Shown: positions 1-8,485 of the stretch, piece after piece
Layout of the letters: the number at the start of each line of letters is the position of its first letter
Position numbering within the stretch: the stretch's first letter is position 1
Origin: Streptomyces sp. LUP47B
GTDB taxonomy: Bacteria > Actinomycetota > Actinomycetes > Streptomycetales > Streptomycetaceae
DNA: 64,000 nt
Direction of reading: 5' to 3'
NCBI RefSeq assembly: GCF_001746295.1
Contig: NZ_MJAH01000001.1
Location: 646,468-710,467 of the forward strand
Made by a program: the position numbers and the translations under genes
The notes under the pieces: generated by a model
Told to the model about the DNA's origin: nothing
The model's database searches: none
Seen by the model: only the letters and a program-made list of their open reading frames with translations

Positions 1-139
1 CGGCCACCGCCGAGGCGTTGGGGCCGATGAGGGCGGTGCCGCTGCCGGAGCCATCCGCGTTGGTGCAGGCGGCGAGTGCTCCTGCGCCTGCGGCTCCGAG
101 CCCGGCGAGCAGGACGGAGCGGCGGTTGATGCTGTTCAT
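1..139 (-). CDS. Multicopper oxidase-like lipoprotein, N-terminal part only
   Basis: The first 46 residues of a gene that runs off the left edge. The start is the ATG at 139. A twin-arginine-like stretch (NRRS) is followed by a hydrophobic Ala/Gly/Leu segment and a lipobox-like LAAC at about residues 22-25, so the product is exported and probably lipid-anchored. The sequence after it (GTALIGPNASAVA) resembles the N-terminus of Streptomyces multicopper oxidases, which oxidise Cu(I) or organic substrates outside the cell. None of the copper-binding His motifs lie in the window. The neighbours (DUF6153, CopZ, CsoR-type boxes) support a copper role. The family call is inference from a short stretch. 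Confidence 0.55.
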   Translation of the reverse strand, partial: MNSINRRSVLLAGLGAAGAGALAACTNADGSGSGTALIGPNASAVA

Positions 140-215
140 CGTGTGGGTGTCCTCTGTGTCGTAACTGCCGATGTGGTCACGGAGGGACGGCACATCGCGC
201 GCCGTCCGGCGCGGC

Positions 216-626
216 CTATATGCGCAGTTGAGACAGGACGGACAGGTCTGGCGGGGAGCGGCCGACCGTAGCACCGGGCGCGCGGCCGACCGGGGCCTGC
301 CGCAGGTCCGCCGAGGGGTCGAACGCGCTTCTGCGGGGCGGCACGAGCTGTACGGAGTCGACGCTCGCCGTGGTGCAGTGCTGCATGCCCGGCATGGTGC
401 AGCCACCGGCGTCGGCTCTGTGCGTGGGGGAATCCAGCATGTGGTGCGAGTGCGGGGTCCCCGCCGCCGTCGCGTGGGCGGCATGGGCGGCACCCGGCAT
501 CGGCAAGACCGCGGTCACGGATGTCTCATGGTGGACGAGTACGGCCAGCGCCACGCACAGGGTGAGGAACACACCGTACGCCCAGCGGACGGCTACGCCG
601 CCGCTGCGAGCTGTCCGAGTCCTCAT
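216..626 (-). CDS. DUF6153 family protein, copper-locus associated
   Basis: A 136-residue protein with an N-terminal transmembrane or signal segment (about residues 16-33). A His/Met/Cys-rich middle follows (HAAHATAAGTPHSHH, CTMPGMQHC), then a C-terminus ending SPPDLSVLSQLRI. That ending is the hallmark of DUF6153 proteins, whose function is unknown and which often sit beside copper genes in Streptomyces. The His, Met and Cys residues suggest metal binding outside the membrane (inference). The ATG at 626 has GGAG 5 bases upstream. An in-frame GTG at 635 is an alternative start. It is probably co-transcribed with the multicopper oxidase to its left, from a promoter region holding a CsoR-type box. 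Confidence 0.7.
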   Translation of the reverse strand: MRTRTARSGGVAVRWAYGVFLTLCVALAVLVHHETSVTAVLPMPGAAHAAHATAAGTPHSHHMLDSPTHRADAGGCTMPGMQHCTTASVDSVQLVPPRRSAFDPSADLRQAPVGRAPGATVGRSPPDLSVLSQLRI

Positions 627-670
627 GAGCTCCACTCGTCCTCACCGGTCACCCTGCCGAGTCGACATCC

Positions 671-685
671 TACCCCCCGGGGGTA
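671..685. promoter_or_regulatory. CsoR-type copper operator (TACCCCCCGGGGGTA)
   Basis: A near-perfect palindrome of the TACCC...GGGTA form bound by the Cu(I)-sensing repressor CsoR. It lies about 45 bases upstream of the DUF6153 start. No csoR gene is visible in the window. Confidence 0.6.
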
Positions 686-775
686 CATGCGGCTCGTCCA
701 ACGGACGCCACTGTCCGGTCGTGCAGCACCGCATGAGAGCTTCCGGGACCTGAACGCACCCCAGCCCGCAACTTA

Positions 776-788
776 CTAAGGACATTAG
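776..788. promoter_or_regulatory. Palindrome CTAA-N5-TTAG (CTAAGGACATTAG)
   Basis: An A/T-containing inverted repeat that stands out in this GC-rich DNA, between DUF6153 and copZ. The same 13-mer with one change recurs upstream of nuoA at 20200-20212. The form would suit a BlaI/CopY-type (penicillinase-repressor family) operator. That assignment is inference. Confidence 0.4.
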
Positions 789-941
789 CAGCTGAAGTTC
801 ATGCCCCCGGCCGTGACGAGCACGTGGCCGGGACCGCTCCTCGCGCGCTGGGCAGCGAACATCCCGTAACCCCTCCCCCGGTTGACGCCTGGGGTTCTCG
901 CTATTCCGGGTTGGCGTTGCGACAGCACCACAGGCGCAGAA

Positions 942-958
942 ATACCCCTGGGGGGTAT
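942..958. promoter_or_regulatory. CsoR-type copper operator upstream of copZ
   Basis: ATACCCCTGGGGGGTAT is an imperfect palindrome of the CsoR operator type. It lies about 80 bases before the copZ start and probably overlaps its promoter. Confidence 0.65.
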
Positions 959-1039
959 AGTGTTGGCATCCGGTGAGAGGCCTGAAGCAACACCTCTCCC
1001 CGATGACGACTCACGCACCCACGTTCGGAGGAAGAAACC

Positions 1040-1333
1040 ATGACCACCGAGACGAACTCCGGCTCCTGCTGCGGCTCCGGTTCCTGCGGCTCCGACACCA
1101 CGGTCGACGTCCAGGGCGTCGGCGTCACCGCCGTGTACAAGGTGTCCGGTATGACCTGCGGTCACTGCGAGGGCGCCGTCACGCAAGAGATTTCCGCGCT
1201 GGACGGCGTCACCGCGGTCACGGCCGTCGCCAAGAGCGGCGAGGTGACCGTCACGTCCGCCATGCCGCTCGACGACGAGGCCGTGCGTGCCGCCGTCGAC
1301 GAGGCCGGCTACGAGCTCGTCGGCCGGGTCTGA
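1040..1333 (+). CDS. copZ: Copper chaperone, heavy-metal-associated domain
   Basis: A 97-residue cytosolic Cu(I) carrier. One HMA domain spans about residues 30-97, with the metal-binding motif GMTCGHC (Cys40, Cys43) and the usual EGAV and DGV segments. Ahead of it is a Cys/Ser/Gly-rich tail (CCGSGSCG, residues 10-17) with three more cysteines, which could bind additional metal (inference). The ATG at 1040 follows a GGAGGAAG-like ribosome site. A CsoR-type box upstream implies induction by copper. No copper ATPase gene follows here, so the partner is elsewhere. Confidence 0.9.
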   Translation: MTTETNSGSCCGSGSCGSDTTVDVQGVGVTAVYKVSGMTCGHCEGAVTQEISALDGVTAVTAVAKSGEVTVTSAMPLDDEAVRAAVDEAGYELVGRV

Positions 1334-1629
1334 CCACCTCGCCGAGAATCCCGGCCCAGCAACGCGAGTCCCTTCCCGCGCCGGGACGTATCGCTCCGCC
1401 GATGTGGACGCCGTACGTCCCGGTCGCCCCCTGAAGATACGCACGTGACCAACGCGGCGCCCGCGCCTGTCCAGGACGTCGAGCTCCCCGGCCCGCGAGC
1501 ACCGCCAGCGCGTGCCGGGGAGCCGGGTGGTCCGTGACCGCAGCGTTTCTTCCTGCCAGACGTGGCGAGCTCAGCGGAAGAGGCATGGCCTTCGATATCG
1601 CCCATACACCCGGGCGCGAGAGCTTCTGC
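1334..1629. other. No gene recognised
   Basis: About 300 bases between copZ and the DUF4440 remnant. Only short overlapping open frames are present, and none resembles a known family. Confidence 0.5.
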
Positions 1630-2015
1630 TCACTCGACACCTGGGGGAACGCATGTGGCCTGGTGGTAGTACATCCGCCACCCCGCGGCTCCCTCCCCCT
1701 TGCGCCAGATCGAACTGTGCCTCGTCCTACGCTCGCCGAGCATGGTCTCGAACGTCAGATGCACCAGACCTGGCGCGAGCAACACGCCTGAGATCTCTGA
1801 TGGCTCGAAGCGGGGAGCATCCAGCGAACTACCCGGATGGTCGGGTAGCTCGGCGAGCATGGCCTCGTACGTCCACCTTTGCCCGGACGCGCCGACCTCC
1901 ACAAACTCTGGATCGAGCAGTTGCCCGGCGAGTCCCGGGAGGCGCGGACATGCGGGTCCATGAGCTGCAACTCGCCCGCGATCGCGTGGTTCACACCGTC
2001 TGTTGCACCGTCCAT
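1630..2015 (-). pseudogene. DUF4440 / SnoaL-like protein, frameshifted
   Basis: The C-terminal 90 residues (from 1902) read FVEVGASGQRWTYEAML, then GVLLAPGLVHLTFET and GWRMYYHQ, the pattern of DUF4440 proteins (NTF2-like fold). The N-terminal part lies in another frame and reads ELQLMDPHVRAS from an ATG at 2015. Restoring one base near 1940 joins the frames as RDLAGQLLDPEFVEVG, the expected family sequence. A single-base deletion has therefore broken the gene, unless it is a sequencing error. Function in this family is mostly unknown. Confidence 0.6.
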
Positions 2016-2125
2016 GGAACGAATCTCACTGGGCGCCCCCGTCCCGCCGCAACCGAGTTTGTAGGCACCCAACAGATCCGTCTGCCACGCCTCAGCCGCT
2101 GCGTCGGCCGCCTGGACTTCGCTGC

Positions 2126-2608
2126 TCAAGAATTCTGGTGCGCGACTTCAGTGCAGCGTTCGTCAGAGGTGTGCGCGGTGATGTCCGCGCCGAGGCGTCG
2201 GACCTCGTCGACTTCGAAAATCACGGTGAAGCAGCGGTCGACCGTTGCTTCGGCCGGACCAAACAGAGCCAGCGAACGCTGGTAGGAGCGGGTGAGCTGT
2301 ATGACGACTTTGGTGCGGCGCTCGGCGGGCTGCATCGAGTAGAGCAGGCCGTTCTTGTTGGCTGCGGAGGTGTCCAGAGCCGCTTGGATGTCCTGCCGAC
2401 TGGTGGGCGGGGCGCCGCGCTGGGCTACGACGCTGTCAGCAAAGCGCTGCGCATCCGTGCGGGTTGCCTCGAAGGCTGAGTGTTTGCGGTCGGTTTCCCG
2501 GGAGCCGGCGATGCTGTACGCAACGATGATGGCCGCGAGCAGGGCGAGAAGGACCACCCCAAGTGCTTTCGCCCATGGGGCGGTCCGTCCGGTCTGACTG
2601 GTTGCCAT
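2126..2608 (-). CDS. Hypothetical single-pass membrane protein
   Basis: 160 residues with one strong transmembrane segment (about residues 13-34, ALGVVLLALLAAIIVAYSIA). A soluble, probably extracytoplasmic domain follows, with two cysteines (DRCFTV and DERCTEV) that could form a disulfide. I do not recognise the family. The layout, with a short cytoplasmic tail and an exported domain, resembles small anchored actinobacterial proteins. The start is the ATG at 2608; its ribosome site is weak. Its neighbours are decayed genes, so its own activity is uncertain. Confidence 0.5.
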   Translation of the reverse strand: MATSQTGRTAPWAKALGVVLLALLAAIIVAYSIAGSRETDRKHSAFEATRTDAQRFADSVVAQRGAPPTSRQDIQAALDTSAANKNGLLYSMQPAERRTKVVIQLTRSYQRSLALFGPAEATVDRCFTVIFEVDEVRRLGADITAHTSDERCTEVAHQNS

Positions 2609-2681
2609 CGCTGCCGTCGAGGTTGTTCACCGCGCTGCGGAACGCGTGGGCGTATGCGGAAGTGGCTACGCCGTTGGGACT

Positions 2682-3029
2682 TCAGGTATGCCTACCCCGG
2701 TACCTGCCTGACAAGGTCCCGGGCGCTTGCGGTGCGAGCTGCCCTGCCCCGCCCCTGGCGACGCACACCATTACCTGTCCAGTCCGCAACAGACCAAGGA
2801 TGCAACTGACGCTCAACCACCAATAGAGGACTGAGAATGCGTGCATAGTCGTTGCCGAATTTATGAAAATTGCAGCAAATAGGGCGAATGTGAAAAAGTT
2901 GACCGCCAGCAGTAGCCAGCCGGAGTCTGTTTTTGCTCGATTTAGTTTCTGCCAGGTCGTTCTTGGTATTTGAGCAGGGTGCGGGCTGAAGCGGCGCTTG
3001 ACCTCGCCCAGGAAAGATCGCTGTGTCAT
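2682..3029 (-). CDS. Possible small two-helix membrane protein
   Basis: An open frame of about 115 residues from the ATG at 3029. A basic N-terminus is followed by two hydrophobic stretches (SGWLLLAVNFFTFALFAAIF and a second around VLYWWLSVSCILGLL). The coding stretch around 2830-2960 is clearly lower in GC than the surroundings, which hints at acquired DNA. The C-terminal part looks random. No family is recognised and no clear ribosome site is visible, so it may be a remnant. Confidence 0.3.
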   Translation of the reverse strand: MTQRSFLGEVKRRFSPHPAQIPRTTWQKLNRAKTDSGWLLLAVNFFTFALFAAIFINSATTMHAFSVLYWWLSVSCILGLLRTGQVMVCVARGGAGQLAPQAPGTLSGRYRGRHT

Positions 3030-3125
3030 GGGGCATATGGAACAGCGGGAGATAACTCCCGCACAAGCCCAAGAAGCATGTGTGATCACGCCAGACCGGT
3101 TGTCTCGGTCGGGCTGCGGCGCTCG

Positions 3126-3290
3126 TGGTGACGCTGCACCGCCGCCTGGCGTGCGACTACGAGACCTTCCCTGCCCGCTCCGAAGCCATGATCTACCTCG
3201 CCAGGACCGACCTCATGGCACGCCGCCTCACCGGCGAGAACACCATCTCCTGGCGCGACCCGACATCACCGGACCAACTACGCATTCCGG
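3126..3290 (+). pseudogene. IS5-type transposase, C-terminal remnant
   Basis: The frame reads HRRLACDYETFPARSEAM, then LARTDLMARRLTGENTISW, the typical C-terminal end of Streptomyces IS5-family DDE transposases. The rest of the gene and recognisable inverted repeats are absent, so this is a dead fragment. An N-terminal fragment of a similar transposase lies at 9788 on the same strand. Confidence 0.65.
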
Positions 3291-3299
3291 AACGACCTC

Positions 3300-3962
3300 T
3301 CAGGGATAGAGGCCGGCCCGGAAGGTGAATGAGACGAGTTGCGCTCGGTCGCGTGCGCCGACCTTCGTCATGGCCCGCACCGCATGCGTCTTCACGGTGA
3401 AGGGTGACACGGACATCTGGGCCGCGATCTCGTCGTTGCCGAGACCGCTCGCGACGAGGACGACCACGTCCCGCTCCCTGGGTGTCAGGGCGTCGAAGCG
3501 TCGCAGCAGTTCCTGGTCGATCACCGGGGGCGGACTGTCCGTCATGTGACCGATGAGCGCGGCCGTCGCGGCGGCCGACAGCGCACCGCCACCGCCGACG
3601 ACCTCGGTGATTCCGGCGACGAGTTCAGCGGGGCTGACGGTCTTGCTCAGGAAGCCGTTGGCGCCCGCGCGAAGGGCGGCGAGAACGATGTCGTCCTGGT
3701 CGAAAGTGGTCAGCACGATCACCCGCATCTTTTCGGGTGGGTGCTCTTTGCGGATCCGGCGGGTGGCTTCGACACCGTCGATGCCGGGCATCCGGATGTC
3801 CATCAGGACCAGGTCGACGGGATGGTCCCGGAGGAAGGGGACGGCCTGGAGTCCGTCGGAGAGACCTCCCACAACAACGAGACTCGGGTCGAGCCGGAGC
3901 ATCGCCTTGATGCCGGCCCTGATGTCGTCCTGGTCGTCGACGATCAGAATCCGTGTCGTCAT
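3300..3962 (-). CDS. NarL/FixJ-family response regulator
   Basis: 220 residues. The receiver domain (about 1-120) has the acidic pocket DD (9-10), the phospho-acceptor Asp55 in LMDIRMPG, the conserved Thr in VLTTFD and the Lys in FLSKT. A LuxR-type helix-turn-helix occupies the C-terminus (LTPRERDVVVLVASGLGNDEIA...VKTHAVRAMTKVGARDR). It acts as a transcription factor activated by the histidine kinase encoded just upstream. The two genes overlap by four bases (ATGA), so they are translated together. The targets are unknown. The divergent HdeD-like gene, with repeated TTCGAAGT motifs in between, is the obvious candidate. Confidence 0.92.
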   Translation of the reverse strand: MTTRILIVDDQDDIRAGIKAMLRLDPSLVVVGGLSDGLQAVPFLRDHPVDLVLMDIRMPGIDGVEATRRIRKEHPPEKMRVIVLTTFDQDDIVLAALRAGANGFLSKTVSPAELVAGITEVVGGGGALSAAATAALIGHMTDSPPPVIDQELLRRFDALTPRERDVVVLVASGLGNDEIAAQMSVSPFTVKTHAVRAMTKVGARDRAQLVSFTFRAGLYP

Positions 3963-5140
3963 ACGACGGCCCCCAGCGGGCTGAACTCCGCATGGACCCG
4001 GAATCGCCCGTCGTCACTGTCGATCGTCAGCCGCCCGTTGGAGGACTCGACGCGTTCGCGCATCCCCACGAGTCCGAGTCCGCTGCCCGAGTCGGCGCCG
4101 CGCAGTGAGTGACTGACGCGGTTCTCCACCGTGAGGCAGATCCTGCCGTCGCGCTCGCGGACATCCACCGTTGCCGCCCCCTCTCCATACCGGTAGGCAT
4201 TCGTGAGCGCTTCCTGAACGACGCGATAGACCGCCACGCCGACGCCGGGCTCCACGAAACCGGCGGGGATGTCGATGGAGGGCCGGACGTCGAGGCCGAT
4301 GCTCTCGAAAGACGCGACAAGGCCTTCCAGGCCGCTGAGCGCCGGGGTCGGGCGGAGCGCCTCGTCGTCGGAGATGTCGTCACCGAGGCGGAGGAGCGCG
4401 AGGATTCGCTGCGTTTCGACGACCACGGTGCGGGCGCTGGACCTGGCTGAGACAAGGGCCTGCCGGGAGGACTCGGCGTCTTCGGGCAGCCCGATCTCCG
4501 CGGCACCGAGATGCATGCTCAGCATCGCGACCTGGTGGCCGATGACGTCGTGCAGGTCCCGGGCGATGCGCAGTCGTTCCTCGGTCACCCGTCGGACGGC
4601 TTCGATCTCGCGGGTGGCGATGGCGCTTTCGGCCCGTTCTTCCAGGGTGCGCCAGTGCTCTCGATGGATGCGCAGCGCGGCCCCTGTCGCACCTCCCGCG
4701 ATGGCCGAGAAGACTGCGGCGGCCCCCACGATCGCGCCGCCACGAAATCCTCCCAGCGTCATGAACGCCCCGAGGAAGAACGCCGCCACGATGCCGGTCG
4801 CGGCCAGCGGCCGCTTCCCCCTGACGGTGACCGAGAACAGCACGAGCACGGCCATCATCCACACCGACAGAGGGTCGTGGCCCACCGCGGTGACGGCGAA
4901 GGACGCCGCACTCGCCACGACCAGTCCTGCCCACGGCCTTCGCCATGAAAGGGCGACACCGCCACCGGCGAGGAGCACGGAGAGGGCCGTCGGCCAGTCC
5001 GACCCCCGCAGGATCACTGCCACGATCTGGCCGGTGAACACCAGCGCGGCCACCGAATACGCGACGAGGTGCAGCGCCTCGGGGCGGCGGACCCACACAG
5101 GCGCCACGGGGCCGTCCTGATTGTTCTGCGCCTTGACCAT
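3959..5140 (-). CDS. Two-component sensor histidine kinase (HisKA_3 type)
   Basis: 393 residues from the ATG at 5140; a GTG at 5158 is possible and neither has a strong ribosome site. Four to five transmembrane segments span roughly residues 25-160. A HisKA_3 dimerisation helix follows with the phospho-His motif ARDLHDVIGHQVAML. The HATPase domain shows the N-box ALTNAYRYG and the glycine loop GSGLGLVGMRERV. The kinase has no separate sensory domain, so it probably senses a membrane signal. It pairs with the NarL-type regulator that overlaps its 3' end. Confidence 0.92.
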   Translation of the reverse strand: MVKAQNNQDGPVAPVWVRRPEALHLVAYSVAALVFTGQIVAVILRGSDWPTALSVLLAGGGVALSWRRPWAGLVVASAASFAVTAVGHDPLSVWMMAVLVLFSVTVRGKRPLAATGIVAAFFLGAFMTLGGFRGGAIVGAAAVFSAIAGGATGAALRIHREHWRTLEERAESAIATREIEAVRRVTEERLRIARDLHDVIGHQVAMLSMHLGAAEIGLPEDAESSRQALVSARSSARTVVVETQRILALLRLGDDISDDEALRPTPALSGLEGLVASFESIGLDVRPSIDIPAGFVEPGVGVAVYRVVQEALTNAYRYGEGAATVDVRERDGRICLTVENRVSHSLRGADSGSGLGLVGMRERVESSNGRLTIDSDDGRFRVHAEFSPLGAVV

Positions 5141-5169
5141 GGCCCGATTCTCGCCCACATGTGCTGCGG

Positions 5170-5278
5170 CCGTGTACTTCGAATGATGTAGACAGCGAGC
5201 CCCGTCCGGGCGATGGGGACGGCAGAACTCATGCGATTTCGAAGTGGATGGCAGAACTACTTCGTTCGAAGTACACGG
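5170..5278. promoter_or_regulatory. Divergent promoter region with repeated TTCGAAGT operators
   Basis: CCGTGTACTTCGAA (5170-5183) recurs exactly inverted as TTCGAAGTACACGG (5265-5278). Inside the right copy is a tight palindrome, TACTTCGTTCGAAGTA (5258-5273, arms of seven with a two-base centre). A further half site, TTCGAAGTG, lies at 5238-5246. The array sits between the sensor kinase and the HdeD-like gene and is probably the binding site of a regulator of one or both. Confidence 0.55.
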
Positions 5279-5353
5279 CCCCTCCCGAAGCCGCTGACAC
5301 TCCTCATCGAGGCGACCGTCTCACACCATCACGATCACAAAACGGGACACCCG

Positions 5354-5950
5354 ATGACTCAGACCACCCTGACTTCGAGCACGACCACGAGCACGGCAAC
5401 GCCCTCCGGGCTCCGGTCGCTCTACCTGATCCGAGCCACCTTCTCGCTGGTCTGGGTGGCACTCGTCGCCACGACCTCCTCCTCGCTCACATCGACGGAC
5501 AAGCCCACAGCCATCGCGGCCGTGCTGCTCGTCATCTACCCCCTGTGGGACGTCATCGCCACGCTCCTGGAGCGTCGCATGGCCGGCACCGGCTCCATGG
5601 ACCACGTCGGTACCACCAACATGGCTCTCGGCCTCGCCGCCACCGCCGGGATGATCATCGCTGTCTTCTCCACCATCGGGACGGCCCTGCTCGTGTTCGG
5701 CATCTGGGCCCTCCTTTCCGGAGCGATCCAGCTCGTCGTGGCAATTCGGCGCCGGCGCACCGTCGGTGCCCAGTGGCCCATGGTCATCAGCGGCGGACTG
5801 TCCGTCCTCGCCGGTGCCTCCTTCGCCGCCAAGTCCGCCTCGGCGACCAGCGGCCTGTCCGCCATCGCCGGATACTCAGCCTTCGGTGCCTTCTGGTTCT
5901 TTGTCTCCGTCATCACCCTGAGCATCCGCAGCCGACGCGAACAGCGTTGA
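5354..5950 (+). CDS. HdeD/DUF308-like membrane protein
   Basis: 198 residues from the ATG at 5354. A Thr/Ser-rich N-terminus is followed by six hydrophobic segments arranged in pairs (for example LYLIRATFSLVWVALVAT, IAAVLLVIYPLWDVIATLL, MALGLAATAGMIIAVFSTI, ALLVFGIWALLSGAIQLVVA). The GIWALLSGAIQLV signature is typical of DUF308 (HdeD) proteins, first linked to acid resistance in enterics and of unclear role in actinomycetes. It is divergent from the two-component system across a region of repeated palindromes, which suggests regulation by it (inference). The frame is open further upstream, but conservation and hydrophobicity begin here. Confidence 0.7.
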   Translation: MTQTTLTSSTTTSTATPSGLRSLYLIRATFSLVWVALVATTSSSLTSTDKPTAIAAVLLVIYPLWDVIATLLERRMAGTGSMDHVGTTNMALGLAATAGMIIAVFSTIGTALLVFGIWALLSGAIQLVVAIRRRRTVGAQWPMVISGGLSVLAGASFAAKSASATSGLSAIAGYSAFGAFWFFVSVITLSIRSRREQR

Positions 5951-6515
5951 TCACCGCTGTCGGAGCCGCCGCCCCTCCCGGAGGCACGACGTCTTCCGCG
6001 AACTCGCCGTCGAGCAGATCGACCCGCCGATCCTGAACCGGCCTGCGCCGGACCGCTACGTGATCGGGGATCGGGTGACCTGGGCGCTGGTCCTGTGGTT
6101 GTGTCACATCGCCGCGGTCATCGGGAGGACGCGCTGGCGACCCGGATGGCGACTCCCTTCTCGGCGCCGGACACCTCCTCGCCTTCCTGGCACGCTGTGC
6201 GCACAAGGAGGCATCCGGCTCGCGAAGTCCAACGAAGCAGACTTCTGCTAATCATCTTAGTAGATGACTGGACCCCGCCGGGTCCGATCGCGGCTTCGAG
6301 GCGGAACAGTGTTCAGGCCGACCGGTTGCTGCTCCCGGGGACTCGCACTGGTGGACTGTCGGTATTCGAGGTTGCAGTATTCGCCGTAGAGCGAGCAGTT
6401 CCGTACCCGGCTCGGTCAGAAGCTGTGTCGGAACCGGTGATCCTCGGCATTCCATAGTGGGTGAGTGTGGGTGGGCCGCATCAGGCAACGTGGCCCTGAA
6501 GATGCTGACGGGTGG
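5951..6515. other. Non-coding or decayed stretch
   Basis: About 560 bases with short open frames only. A plus-strand frame at about 5985-6130 looks protein-like (RELAVEQIDPPILNRPAPDRY) and could be a gene remnant, but I cannot name the family. A CTAA-N5-TTAG palindrome lies at 6248-6260. Confidence 0.4.
6248..6260. promoter_or_regulatory. Palindrome CTAATCATCTTAG
   Basis: A third instance of the CTAA-N5-TTAG form. Unlike the other two, it has no intact gene or CsoR-like box next to it, so it may be chance or a relic. Confidence 0.2.
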
Positions 6516-7165
6516 TCAGAACGGGTAGTGGGCCTGCTGGGTGGCGATGGTCACCCAGCGAGTGTTGGAGAACGCCTCGATCCCCCATCGCCCGCCGAAC
6601 CGGCCGTAGCCGGAGGCCTTGACACCGCCGAAGGGCGCGTGCGGCTGGTCGGCTACGGACTGGTCGTTGATGTGCACGATGCCGGTGCGAATGCGGTGGG
6701 CGACGGTGAGACCGTGGGTAGCGTTCTCGGTGATGATTCCGCAGGTCATCCGTTCTCGGCGTCGTTAGCGATGACGATGGCGGTTTCGTCGTCGGTGAAT
6801 GCTTCGACGACACAGACCGGGCCGAAGGCCTCGGCGTAGTACAGGTCGGCGTCGCTGGGGATACCGATGAGCACGGTTGCAGGGTGCAGTGCGCCGTCCG
6901 GCTGCCCGCCGCCTGCCAGTACTGTGGCGCCCTTGGCGACTGCGTCCTTCACCAGTTCGGCCATGCGGTCGGCGGCGGAGGCGGTGACCAGCGGACCGAC
7001 CACCGTGTGCGGGTGCATGGGGTCGCCGGCCTGGAGGGAGGCGACCTTGGTCATGAACTTCTGCGTGAACTCCTCGGCCAGTGACTCGTGGACGAGGATG
7101 CGGTCGGCCGACATGCAGATTTGTCCGGAATTCACGAACACACTGAAGGTAACGGCGTTGACGGC
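6516..7165 (-). pseudogene. Aldehyde dehydrogenase, truncated and frameshifted
   Basis: The downstream half of an NAD(P)-dependent aldehyde dehydrogenase of the vanillin/benzaldehyde type. It keeps the catalytic Cys region (VFVNSGQICMSADRILVHE) and ends PFGGVKASGYGRFGG...SNTRWVTIATQQAHYPF. The N-terminal half, including the catalytic Glu and NAD-binding fold, is missing upstream of about 7165. A one-base loss near 6748 shifts the frame between NDAENG and LTCGIITENATHG. The gene cannot make an active enzyme. Confidence 0.8.
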
Positions 7166-7506
7166 GTAGCGGCTGGGCCGCTTCGCTCGGTACCCCTCCG
7201 CTCCAGCCAGGCATAAGAGCGGGTTGACCACCGGACGACGGGAGGCGGCCCCACCGCACATCTCCGATGTGATCGATGGAAACCGGACCGTGCGTAAAGG
7301 AAAACGAAGGCGGGCATGCCCAGCCGTCCGGCGACTTGGCCGCTGCCTCCAGCGCAGGTGCACGATGTCGCGGATCTGCGGCTGAGTTCGGGCCACTGCG
7401 GTGCGGCCGTGGGGACCCGTTGCTCCGGTGGTCGTGGCCGTGGGGACCGGTCGCTCCGATGGTCGTGGCCGTGCCGAGGTCGCGTTGTCGATCGCCGTTC
7501 GCGGCG
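7166..7506. other. No intact gene; junction beside the broken dehydrogenase
   Basis: About 340 bases between the dehydrogenase remnant and the AraC gene. Three frames are partly open and none matches a family I recognise. The sequence ATGGTCGTGGCCGTG is repeated in tandem near 7415-7475. Confidence 0.4.
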
Positions 7507-8382
7507 TCAGGCCCCACCTCGTGGATGTCGGGCCGCGTTCCTGAACTGGATCGGGCTCTGTCCGCTTCGGGACTGGAAGTACTTGTTGAAGTTGGTGGCA
7601 CTGCTGAAGCCGAGGTGTGCGGCGATGCGGGCGGCGGTCTCGTCGCTGTGGGCCAGGCGGCGCTTGGCTTCCAGCATGACGCGTTCGTCGATGAACTCCT
7701 TGGCGTTGGTGCCGACCGCTGATGCGGTTGCCCTCCTCAGCGTGCGCGGGGAGTAGCCCAGGGCTCTCGCGTAGTCAGCGACCTGATGGGTCTTGGTGAA
7801 GTCACGCTCGACTGCCTCGCGGAATCGGCGGAAGGTCTCGCTGTCTTCCGTAGGGCCGGGAAGCCCACCCGGCCGGTCGGCCAGCCGGAGCACCAGCACG
7901 GACAGCAGATGCCGCAGGATGGCGATGTGCACGTCGAGCGGACTCGTGCCGACGGCACCGTACTCGTGACAGAGGTGCTCGATCGCCAGATCGACGGCAG
8001 GGTCGTCGACGGCGTCGTACTGCACCGGGCCATCCGACGTCTCCAAGCGCGCCGCGACCATCGGATCGAGGAAGTCGCTCTCGAAGAGCACCAGATGCCC
8101 CTCGACCTTGCTCAGGTCTCCCCACCTGTGGACCTGCCCCGGACGGATCCACAACCAGCTCCCGGGGGTCGCCTCGTAGGTGGTGAAGTCGACCTCCTGC
8201 GTCAGCGTCCCACTGACCGCGGCGATGAGGTGGTGGAAATCGGGGCGTTGCGGTGTCGTGAACCTGACGGCCCCACGCCGCCGGAACTCGGCCAGTGACA
8301 TCACCTCGACGCCGGCCGGAGTTCCGACGCCCGCGTCGAAGTCCACCCTCAGGATGCCGGTGCTCTGTCCGAAATTCACCAT
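7507..8382 (-). CDS. AraC-family transcriptional regulator
   Basis: 291 residues from the ATG at 8382. The N-terminal half (about 1-150) is a cupin-like sensing domain (FHHLIAAVSGTLTQEVDF, GSWLWIRPGQVHRWG). The C-terminal half is a double helix-turn-helix of AraC type (VADYARALGYSPRTLRRA and AARIAAHLGFSSATNFNKYF). It is divergent from the SnoaL-like gene 100 bases away and probably controls it and itself. The frame is open upstream of 8382, but that stretch would cross the divergent promoter. Confidence 0.88.
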   Translation of the reverse strand: MVNFGQSTGILRVDFDAGVGTPAGVEVMSLAEFRRRGAVRFTTPQRPDFHHLIAAVSGTLTQEVDFTTYEATPGSWLWIRPGQVHRWGDLSKVEGHLVLFESDFLDPMVAARLETSDGPVQYDAVDDPAVDLAIEHLCHEYGAVGTSPLDVHIAILRHLLSVLVLRLADRPGGLPGPTEDSETFRRFREAVERDFTKTHQVADYARALGYSPRTLRRATASAVGTNAKEFIDERVMLEAKRRLAHSDETAARIAAHLGFSSATNFNKYFQSRSGQSPIQFRNAARHPRGGA

Positions 8383-8485
8383 CACGAGACCAGAATCTAC
8401 CGCAGCACCGACCGAATTTTGGCCCAATGTTGATGCCAGAACCACAAGCCGCCCACCAGGCCACAAGCACGAGGGAATGACGAAC

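Noticed and set aside
785..1444. A 219-residue open frame on the minus strand opposite copZ
   Set aside because: Codon positions and composition follow copZ, which has clear family motifs. The antisense frame is a GC-rich shadow.
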